The notes under the pieces were generated by a model. That model ran no database searches, had not been told where the DNA came from, and worked only from the letters and a program-made list of their open reading frames with translations. Of a stretch of DNA of 5,228 nucleotides, positions 1 to 5,228 are shown piece after piece. The stretch spans positions 1-5,228 of the forward strand of contig JAOTUT010000148.1 of NCBI GenBank assembly GCA_029863735.1. The letters run 5' to 3'. Position 1 is the first letter of the stretch, and the number at the start of each line of letters is the position of its first letter. This DNA comes from Ignavibacteria bacterium (GTDB lineage: Bacteria; Bacteroidota; Ignavibacteria; Ignavibacteriales; Ignavibacteriaceae). Position numbers and translations under genes: made by a program.

Positions 1-906
1 AATCAGCATGAAGCATATCAATCCAATTATGGTTAATAAAGAACGGACGTAAATATTAAATCTTCCGAAGAGAAAAAGGAAAATCAAAATGATATATCCG
101 ACATGCAATCCCGAAACCGCGAGGACATGAACTACACCAGCGTTTATAAACTGCGTCTTAGTTTCATAATTTATTTCACCTCTGTCAGCCAGCAGCAAAC
201 CACGCAGCAAAGCTGCAGTCTCAGGAGGATAATATTTCTTAATTTGATTGTCAATCGATATTCTGATTTGGTGAATAAGATTTTTAAAGTGGTTGGTTTC
301 AAAGCTGAGAACAGATATGGATGATAGATCATTAATATTTATAACACCTAATATTTCTTTTGATTTAAGGTAGGCATCATAGTCAAATTCTCCGGGATTT
401 CTTTTCTCTTTTCCAACATGATAAAATCCTGTCACTTTCAAAATATTTCCAGGTTTCAATTCTTTGTATAATTCGTTAATCGATTTGTTGCTTAATTTTG
501 CCTTGCAGAGAATGTTAAGCTCATCTTTAATAAAAAATTCTTCTGAGTAAATTGAATCAACCGACAAATAGAAAATAATCTCGTTATTTCTAATCAGATC
601 AATTTTTGTTATCTCCCCCACTGCTGTCGTATTTTTCACTTTATCAATTTCGCTTACGAATGGATTGAATGAAGTTTTATTAATTACCGCTAAATTATTT
701 CCAATCGAGAAAAGCAAAAGCCCACTGAATATTAAAGTGAGTAAGGAATAGTAAGTATTGCTCTCAAATTTTTTGTGAAAAAGAATTAAAAACAAAATGG
801 CTATAAAGGAAAGTATTACTAACAATATACTCAATTCAAAAAAACGAGAAGATAAAATACCAGCGATAAAAAGTATCGCTACTTTAATTATCGGATAATC
901 TTTCAT
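1..906 (-). CDS. comEC: ComEC/Rec2 family DNA-uptake channel protein, N-terminal part (runs off left edge)
   Basis: Inner-membrane channel that carries single-stranded DNA into the cytoplasm during natural transformation. Reading the minus strand from the ATG at 906 gives 302 codons without a stop up to base 1, so the 3' part lies outside the window; family members are usually about 700-800 residues. Residues about 5-42 form a hydrophobic hairpin, and residues about 53-70 form another membrane segment. Residues about 83-190 match the soluble DUF4131/OB-fold region, including the hallmark NPGEFDYDAYL at 170-180. The Competence domain begins near 225 (TAALLRGLLLADR, 230-242) and contains the family signature HVLAVSGLHVGY at 260-271. 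The start overlaps the upstream gene's stop as ATGA (903-906). No Shine-Dalgarno motif precedes it, so translational coupling is likely. The identification is firm; whether the organism is actually transformable cannot be seen here. Confidence 0.93.
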   Translation of the reverse strand, partial: MKDYPIIKVAILFIAGILSSRFFELSILLVILSFIAILFLILFHKKFESNTYYSLLTLIFSGLLLFSIGNNLAVINKTSFNPFVSEIDKVKNTTAVGEITKIDLIRNNEIIFYLSVDSIYSEEFFIKDELNILCKAKLSNKSINELYKELKPGNILKVTGFYHVGKEKRNPGEFDYDAYLKSKEILGVININDLSSISVLSFETNHFKNLIHQIRISIDNQIKKYYPPETAALLRGLLLADRGEINYETKTQFINAGVVHVLAVSGLHVGYIILIFLFLFGRFNIYVRSLLTIIGLICFMLI

Positions 907-1808
907 TTATAATATTTGATAATTACTTTTTTAATCTGTGTAATATCTGTTACACTTTCAGCTATTTCCTTTGCAGCCCGTCCCGCTGTAATCGTAAGTG
1001 CCGGGTTTCTAGTATGTGTCTTGATTGATAAATCTTCCAGATTTCCGTGATCTGAACAAATTACAAGAGTCATTTTTTTTGAATCAATTTCATCCAAAAG
1101 TGTTAATAAAAATTCATCTATCTTAGGAAATAACTTTTCAAATTCGTTAGCAAGTCTTAAATGTCCAAGATGATCACTCAGGTAGTATTCATAAAGCGTA
1201 AATTTGTACTTTTCTGCTATTCGTAATAGCCGTCGTGCTGCAGTTTTTGGTTGTATAATTTTCAATTTATAACCAAGTCGTTGGTTCCATCTCTCATTAG
1301 TAAGTTCTGCAGTTAAGGCTCTTCCTGCTCTTACATCACTAACCCGGTTTAACCGTATTTCTGAAAGACGACAGGTAAGAGTTGTTACACTAAGCCGTGA
1401 TCTTCCTGAATTTACATAATCAAAAAAAACTTTGGGATAAGCATTTGCGAAATAGCTGCTTCTGTATTTCTCTTTAAAATAAACAAGAATATTATTTTTT
1501 TTAAGTACTGGAATAGTTGTGGTGTAGGGGAATGGTCCATAATGCTTTCCTACAAACTTTGGTGCATTAAAACCGCAAAACAAGGATGCTTGTCCTGTTC
1601 CACTTTGCGGTAATCCTTCAACTCCGAGTGTTGCATCTGTGGGAAAAAGATAACTTGAGTCATTAGTCAATCTCATATTTTCGAGTGAAGGTATCTCACC
1701 AAATGTTTTTTCGAATGCCTTAAAGCCATATTTAAAAAACGGATTGAATTGGTAATCTTTCTTCCCTATACCAATGCCATCCAGAAATACCATCAGAACA
1801 TTATTCAT
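903..1808 (-). CDS. Alkaline phosphatase/iPGM-superfamily metalloenzyme, substrate unknown
   Basis: 301-residue protein with the fold signature of the alkaline phosphatase superfamily branch that includes cofactor-independent phosphoglycerate mutase (iPGM) and phosphopentomutase. Motifs in order: FLDGIGIG (8-15) with metal ligand D10; SGTGQAS (69-75) with T71 as candidate nucleophile; SDHLGH (211-216) with D212 and H216, matching the DxxGH of iPGM; SDHGNLED (252-259) with D253 and H254; and HTRNPA (265-270) with H265. These map one-to-one on the two-metal site of iPGM. At 301 residues it is much shorter than iPGM (about 510), and the region between motifs (about 95-190, rich in Arg) is too short to be the usual inserted phosphotransferase domain. 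No signal peptide is visible, so it is probably cytoplasmic. It starts 9 bases after the dtd stop, behind an A-rich stretch, and overlaps comEC by ATGA. Enzyme class is well supported; the reaction is not known. Confidence 0.85.
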   Translation of the reverse strand: MNNVLMVFLDGIGIGKKDYQFNPFFKYGFKAFEKTFGEIPSLENMRLTNDSSYLFPTDATLGVEGLPQSGTGQASLFCGFNAPKFVGKHYGPFPYTTTIPVLKKNNILVYFKEKYRSSYFANAYPKVFFDYVNSGRSRLSVTTLTCRLSEIRLNRVSDVRAGRALTAELTNERWNQRLGYKLKIIQPKTAARRLLRIAEKYKFTLYEYYLSDHLGHLRLANEFEKLFPKIDEFLLTLLDEIDSKKMTLVICSDHGNLEDLSIKTHTRNPALTITAGRAAKEIAESVTDITQIKKVIIKYYK

Positions 1809-1817
1809 ATTTTTTTT

Positions 1818-2291
1818 TCATTTATTTGATTCAACAATGACAGTAACAGGACCATAATTAACCAGTTGAACGTCCATCATTGCACCAAATATACCTTCTT
1901 TCACCTTGTCATCACTTAAGTTTTTTTTAACTCTTGCGACAAATTTTTCATAAAGTGGTATTGCTTCAGCAGGTTTCGCTGCATCTGTGAAATTTGGTCT
2001 ATTCCCTTTTGCAGTTTCACCATAAAGAGTAAATTGTGAAATAATGAGAACTTCTCCATCAACATCTTTTACTGATATATTCATTTTATCTTCAGCATCT
2101 TCTGCGAATGCATCCCTCTGGGAAAATATTCTTAGGTTGGTGCACTTATCTGCAACAAAATTAATATTTTCTTCGCTATCACCTGTTTTAATTCCTAAGA
2201 GAATTAATATTCCTTTATTAATTTGTTGGTAATAGTTTTGTTCACTGATATTGACTGATGCGGACTTGACTCTCTGAACAACTGCTTTCAT
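1818..2291 (-). CDS. dtd: D-aminoacyl-tRNA deacylase (DTD)
   Basis: Cytoplasmic homodimeric enzyme that hydrolyses D-amino acids (and glycine mischarged on tRNA-Ala) from tRNA, a chiral proofreading step in translation. At 157 residues it carries the family start MKAVVQRVKSASV. The active-site motif SQFTLY lies at 85-90, with T88 as the conserved threonine, followed by KGNRPNF at 95-101. NYGPVT at 145-150 contains the Gly-cisPro pair (G147-P148) that excludes L-amino acids. The region after LRIF (53-56) is about seven residues longer than the common form (compare E. coli Dtd, 145 residues), with a short acidic insert before KMN. The start overlaps the prmC stop as ATGA (2288-2291). It has the clearest ribosome binding site of the window, GGAG seven bases upstream. 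Identification is firm. Confidence 0.97.
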   Translation of the reverse strand: MKAVVQRVKSASVNISEQNYYQQINKGILILLGIKTGDSEENINFVADKCTNLRIFSQRDAFAEDAEDKMNISVKDVDGEVLIISQFTLYGETAKGNRPNFTDAAKPAEAIPLYEKFVARVKKNLSDDKVKEGIFGAMMDVQLVNYGPVTVIVESNK

Positions 2292-3142
2292 TTTATTTCT
2301 CCATACACAATGCGATCAATTTTTTGGTAGTCTTTAATCACAGTGATATTATCAAAATTATTTTGCTCCATAATTTTCCTGACCCCATCACTTTGTCCAT
2401 CAGCAATTTCAAAAAAGAGTTTTCCGTTTGTTGTTAATTTAGTTGCTGCTTCTTTTGCAATGACTTTAAAAAAAGTATATCCATCACTTTCATCGGTGAC
2501 AGCTGTTCTTGGTTCAAAATCTTTTATTTCTCTTTGAAGTGTCGAAAAATTTTCCTTTGAAACATAAGGTGGATTAGATACAATAATATCAAACATCGGA
2601 AAATTGTTGAAATCATTTTCCAAAATATTATGGTTTATGAATTTAATCCTGTTTGATACACTGTGTTTTTTAGCATTTGCTTTAGCAACTTGTAAAGTCT
2701 CTTCTCTAATATCGGTTGTAATAATGTTTACTGTTTCTAAATTTACAGCAAGTGCAATTGAAATGTTTCCGCTTCCACAACCCACATCAAGAATCATTGA
2801 TTCTTTCTCTTTTGAGGACTGATTAATAATATTTTCAACAAGAAGTTCTGTTTCGGGGCGAGGAATTAATACTGTTTGATTCACTATCAATTCCAAACCA
2901 TAAAACTCAACTTTCCCAAGAATATACTGTAATGGTTCAAAAGTTCCTCTTCTTTTTATATACTCCCGATATTGTTGAAGCTCAATCCCGCTTAGAGGTC
3001 GGTCGAATAACAGATACAAATCAAGTCTCTTGCATCCAATTATATGTCCAAGCAGCAGTTCCGCATTTGTGCGTGGTGATTCAATTCCCTTTCCGGCAAG
3101 AAAATCTGTAGATAATTTGATTGATTCGAGTACTGTAATCAT
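2288..3142 (-). CDS. prmC: Peptide chain release factor N5-glutamine methyltransferase
   Basis: Class I SAM-dependent methyltransferase that methylates the glutamine of the GGQ motif in release factors RF1 and RF2, improving translation termination. The 284-residue length is normal. The N-terminal helical release-factor-binding domain covers about 1-85. The linker LIPRPETELLVE sits at 92-103, SAM-binding motif I (DVGCGSGNISIALA) at 119-132, and an acidic motif II (TTDIREE) near 142-148. The catalytic NPPY that binds the target glutamine is at 190-193, and EPRTAV, typical of PrmC, at 210-215. In many bacteria prfA lies directly upstream, but here the upstream neighbour is a PEGA-domain envelope gene 47 bases away. 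The region before the ATG is A/T-rich without a Shine-Dalgarno motif. Its stop overlaps the dtd start by four bases. Confidence 0.97.
   Translation of the reverse strand: MITVLESIKLSTDFLAGKGIESPRTNAELLLGHIIGCKRLDLYLLFDRPLSGIELQQYREYIKRRGTFEPLQYILGKVEFYGLELIVNQTVLIPRPETELLVENIINQSSKEKESMILDVGCGSGNISIALAVNLETVNIITTDIREETLQVAKANAKKHSVSNRIKFINHNILENDFNNFPMFDIIVSNPPYVSKENFSTLQREIKDFEPRTAVTDESDGYTFFKVIAKEAATKLTTNGKLFFEIADGQSDGVRKIMEQNNFDNITVIKDYQKIDRIVYGEIK
2299..2302 (-). promoter_or_regulatory. Shine-Dalgarno site of dtd
   Basis: On the minus strand GGAG lies inside the last codons of prmC, seven bases before the dtd ATG at 2291. The spacing is good and it supports the chosen dtd start. It stands out because no comparable motif at suitable spacing precedes prmC, the metalloenzyme gene, comEC or the propeller lipoprotein gene. 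Confidence 0.65.
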
Positions 3143-3189
3143 TTAATAATTTTTAGAAATGCTTTTCTAATTTATTAAAACCGTTTGAA

Positions 3190-3918
3190 TTATTCGGCGA
3201 GGAAAAAGTAAATAAATAATCCGATATTTACTTCAAAAGCTATTAAAGTTGCAGCACTAATCAGATCATAATTATCGACCTCATCAACCAATTCCGGGTT
3301 ACCGGTTCGTTTATACTCTTCAAATTTATCATCAGCTTCAAGTTTATAGTAAGCAGTGGTTGCTCCAAGCGCTATTGCTGTTCCGATTAAAATAGTAAAT
3401 AGTGTTGACCCATAGAATTGTTGCTTAGGTGGCTGCCCTGTAAATAAAAGTTCAGGTATCTCTCCTCTCGAAATTTGTTCCTCTGTAATGTATAAACTTT
3501 TGTAATCAGGTTTTTCAAGTTTAAGTTCTTTAAATCCCTCATTAAGCAATAGAGGTGTGAAACCGACGAGAGAATCTTTTTCAAAAACAGTTACATCTTG
3601 TGGAGATGTATTTAAAAGTGATCGATCGTTAAAATTATAGGTAAGAAATATTTCCTTTGAATATTCAATCTTTATCGTGTCAGTGATTATTTCGGTGTTC
3701 CATTTCTTCAAATCTTCAAAGATCTGGATTGAATGAACACCTGGTTCTAATTCTATCTGAAACTCATTTCCCATACCAATAAATTTATCATCAATAAATA
3801 GCCCTGCACTTTCAGCATTAGTTTGAATTGTAAAATCTGTACAAGAGTCCTGTGCATATAAAATGCAGAACGATGATACGAAAAATAGGAGCAAAGTTCT
3901 TTTAATAACTAAATTCAT
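3190..3918 (-). CDS. Exported PEGA-domain protein with two C-terminal membrane segments
   Basis: 242-residue protein of unknown function. Residues 1-22 form a signal peptide (KRTLLLFF core, likely cleavage after YA at 22, before QDS). Two PEGA-like beta modules follow. The first, about 29-84, has the FIDDKFIG and LEPGVHSIQI elements that resemble the 'IDGk.vG ... pG.H.v.i' pattern. The second, about 89-144, has VFEKDSLVGFTPLLL and KLEKPDYKSL. PEGA modules are usually surface or periplasmic, often in envelope proteins. Two hydrophobic segments at about 172-190 and 220-240 flank a charged loop (KLEADDKFEEYKRTG, 192-206), so the chain is probably membrane-anchored with the PEGA modules outside the cytoplasm. 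The ATG at 3918 lies 17 bases inside the end of the upstream propeller gene, and this start is supported by the complete signal peptide. A GGAG lies 13 bases upstream, too far for a confident ribosome site. Confidence 0.8.
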   Translation of the reverse strand: MNLVIKRTLLLFFVSSFCILYAQDSCTDFTIQTNAESAGLFIDDKFIGMGNEFQIELEPGVHSIQIFEDLKKWNTEIITDTIKIEYSKEIFLTYNFNDRSLLNTSPQDVTVFEKDSLVGFTPLLLNEGFKELKLEKPDYKSLYITEEQISRGEIPELLFTGQPPKQQFYGSTLFTILIGTAIALGATTAYYKLEADDKFEEYKRTGNPELVDEVDNYDLISAATLIAFEVNIGLFIYFFLAE

Positions 3919-5050
3919 AAGCTCTGATTACTCCATCATCAAATCCGATGAACAATGTTTTATTATGTATTACAGGTGTAAGTTTTGCTCTTCCGTCAAG
4001 TGAAATTGATTTAATAACTCTTCCATCATCTTTATTGATAAGATGTAATGCAAATATTATATCAGGTAAAATGATAATGTTTTCAGTTATCAAAGGAGTT
4101 GCATCCAATAACCCTGCGAACTTTATCTTCCAGTTTTGTTTACCATCAGTTTTATTTATTGAATAGAATGTGCCCTCTAAATTTCCAATGTAAACATTTT
4201 TATCATCGACAGCAGGATTCATTAATATTCTTGCTCCTGTATCGAATTGCCAGATAATTTCACCATTTGAAACATTTAATGCATATAAATTTCCGTTATT
4301 ATTTCCCACGAATATATCGTCATCTGAAATCGTTACACCTGAAAAAAAGTAGCCACCAATCTTTTTTACATAAACTGAATCACCGGTTTCTGAGTCCAAA
4401 GCAATTATCCCACCTTTGTCATTTCCGAAAATCAATAAATTGTTTTTTAGTGCTGGCGAGCTACGGGTGGATACTCTTGTGTGAGTTTCCCACACTTTTT
4501 TCCCTCGTGATGTAAATTTATATGCTGAACCTATTTCTGTCGTAAAATAAATATCATTACTATCAGAGATCATTTGTGTCAAAACTCTGCCCGGAAGTTC
4601 AATATTATGAAGTTCTTTACCAGCATTGTAATCATAGTAAACCAGCTCCGTTAAATTTTCTTTTTCTATCGCAACCGGAAAAACTAGTTTATTTTTGTAT
4701 GGAATTGGTGTTGAATAAACACTCCCGCTACTGTATTTAACTTTTCCTATATCTTTACCAGTATCAAATTGATAGCAAAAGATTCTTCCGGAAAGATCAT
4801 TAATGAAAACCAGATCACTATAAATTGAAACAGATGAATTCAGAAAACTTCCGTGCATCTCGTTTTCCCACTTCAGAACTAATGAGTCTGATATCGTTGT
4901 CGGGATATAAAATTCTCTTGAAGGACTTTTACCAAACATTTGGTAAGGATTTTCATCCAGCTTCACAGAATATTTGATAACTGATCTGGCACAGCCACTA
5001 AATAGAATCGGAATTATCAGTAGAAATATTTTATACTTCAAAAGTCCCAT
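3902..5050 (-). CDS. Lipoprotein with PQQ/BamB-like beta-propeller repeats
   Basis: 382-residue exported lipoprotein. The N-terminus has a basic start, a hydrophobic core (IFLLIIPILF, 8-17) and a lipobox LFSGC with the lipidated Cys at 20; Phe at -3 is slightly off consensus. The rest is a beta-propeller made of repeats in which a 'W/V...D/G' strand, a 'P.' strand and a 'vyvG...G.lyALd..tG' strand recur. Clear copies are at about 243-265 (IFVGNNNGNLYALNVSNG), 263-303 (IIWQFDTG through VYIGNLEGTFYSINKTDG) and 304-343. A weaker copy is near 205-223. Such repeats are shared by BamB, the lipoprotein of the outer-membrane barrel assembly complex, and by quinoprotein dehydrogenases. The only cysteines are C20 and C92, so no vicinal disulfide of the dehydrogenase type is possible, and a protein-binding scaffold role is more likely. 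Its start overlaps the end of an outer-membrane barrel gene by 13 bases, and its end overlaps the PEGA gene by 17. Confidence 0.85.
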   Translation of the reverse strand: MGLLKYKIFLLIIPILFSGCARSVIKYSVKLDENPYQMFGKSPSREFYIPTTISDSLVLKWENEMHGSFLNSSVSIYSDLVFINDLSGRIFCYQFDTGKDIGKVKYSSGSVYSTPIPYKNKLVFPVAIEKENLTELVYYDYNAGKELHNIELPGRVLTQMISDSNDIYFTTEIGSAYKFTSRGKKVWETHTRVSTRSSPALKNNLLIFGNDKGGIIALDSETGDSVYVKKIGGYFFSGVTISDDDIFVGNNNGNLYALNVSNGEIIWQFDTGARILMNPAVDDKNVYIGNLEGTFYSINKTDGKQNWKIKFAGLLDATPLITENIIILPDIIFALHLINKDDGRVIKSISLDGRAKLTPVIHNKTLFIGFDDGVIRAYEFSY

Positions 5051-5228
5051 CCGAAAAAGAATTGATAAAACAAACCTTTCTGAAATCTTGAAAAACCATC
5101 CTCTATTCGTTTGCCCATATCGTAACGAAGAGTAAGTACACCAAAAAGATTAAATCTGAATCCAAAACCAATTGAACCGAGAGTTTCAGTGTACTGATTA
5201 TTCCAGGCACCTCCCATATCATAGAAAA
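5038..5228 (-). CDS. C-terminal end of an outer-membrane beta-barrel protein (runs off right edge)
   Basis: The minus strand from 5226 to the TGA at 5038-5040 is open for 62 residues and continues beyond the window. It reads FYDMGGAWNN at the visible start, then alternating strands GSIGFGFRFNLFG and LTLRYDMGKRIEDGF, and ends in FYQFFFGWDF. Alternating aromatic residues ending in a C-terminal Phe form a typical beta-signal for BAM-dependent insertion. The FYDxGGAW element and the glycine-rich last strands resemble the barrels of the D15/Omp85 (BamA/TamA) family, or barrels fused to a TolB-like propeller. The N-terminal part is missing, so the exact family cannot be decided. It overlaps the following lipoprotein gene by 13 bases in another frame, which suggests translational coupling. 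Confidence 0.75.
   Translation of the reverse strand, partial: FYDMGGAWNNQYTETLGSIGFGFRFNLFGVLTLRYDMGKRIEDGFSRFQKGLFYQFFFGWDF

Noticed and set aside
103..324. Plus-strand open frame of 73 codons
   Set aside because: It lies antisense to the conserved Competence-domain region of comEC, and its product has low-complexity, non-family character.
903..1808. True phosphoglycerate mutase (gpmI) or phosphopentomutase (deoB)
   Set aside because: Too short for either, with SGTGQAS in place of the iPGM serine motif and no inserted transferase domain, so only superfamily membership is claimed.
1810..1818. Run of nine T (nine A on the coding strand) between dtd and the metalloenzyme gene, considered as a phase-variation tract
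   Set aside because: It lies in the spacer and the dtd stop, so slippage would not alter a reading frame. Runs of eight A or T are common across the window (1073-1080, 1422-1429, 1495-1502, 1921-1928), as expected from its base composition.
2044..2822. Plus-strand open frames antisense to dtd and prmC (2044-2232, 2343-2537, 2604-2822)
   Set aside because: They mirror strongly conserved coding sequence on the other strand and look like chance open frames in AT-rich DNA.
3153..3170. Perfect 7-bp inverted repeat with a four-base loop, considered as an intrinsic terminator
   Set aside because: The stem has only one G-C pair and the downstream minus-strand side lacks a U-run (it reads AAAATTATTAA), so it would be a very weak terminator.
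3387..3584. Minus-strand open frame of 65 codons inside the PEGA gene
   Set aside because: It is an alternate frame fully within the PEGA gene. The PEGA frame has the signal peptide, domain pattern and membrane segments.
3948..4515. Plus-strand open frames at 3948-4166 and 4267-4515
   Set aside because: Both are antisense to the propeller repeats of the lipoprotein gene, have no ribosome site, and show no recognisable motif.
3902..5050. PQQ-dependent dehydrogenase
   Set aside because: No vicinal cysteines, no heme CxxCH, and the length is well below that of quinoprotein dehydrogenases. The repeats fit a non-catalytic propeller.

Overview
The window is AT-rich and densely coding. All seven genes read on the minus strand, so the direction of transcription is from high to low coordinates. 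The longest non-coding gap is 47 bases. Several features suggest an AT-rich diderm from the Bacteroidota/Chlorobiota/Ignavibacteria side of the tree. These are an outer-membrane beta-barrel, a lipoprotein, a PEGA-domain membrane protein, and starts mostly preceded by A/T-rich sequence rather than a Shine-Dalgarno motif. The placement is inferred from protein style and was not tested by a search.

Region 1 (5228 down to 3190) holds three cell-envelope genes that overlap one another. First is the C-terminal end of an outer-membrane beta-barrel protein that enters from the right edge. It overlaps by 13 bases a lipoprotein made of PQQ/BamB-like beta-propeller repeats, which in turn overlaps by 17 bases an exported PEGA-domain protein with two C-terminal membrane segments. 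The overlaps suggest co-translation and a shared envelope role, but the exact function is not recognisable.

Region 2 (3142 down to 1) follows the 47-base gap and holds four genes that touch or nearly touch. prmC (release-factor glutamine methyltransferase) overlaps dtd (D-aminoacyl-tRNA deacylase) by an ATGA stop/start. Nine bases later comes a compact metalloenzyme of the alkaline phosphatase/iPGM superfamily with a complete set of predicted metal ligands. It overlaps comEC, the DNA-uptake channel, by another ATGA. comEC runs off the left edge after 302 codons; it occupies the whole stretch below position 906, which would otherwise look empty.

No RNA gene, mobile element, CRISPR array, convincing promoter or convincing terminator was seen. 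The content is largely housekeeping and envelope genes. The least explained items are the orphan metalloenzyme and the barrel-propeller-PEGA trio.
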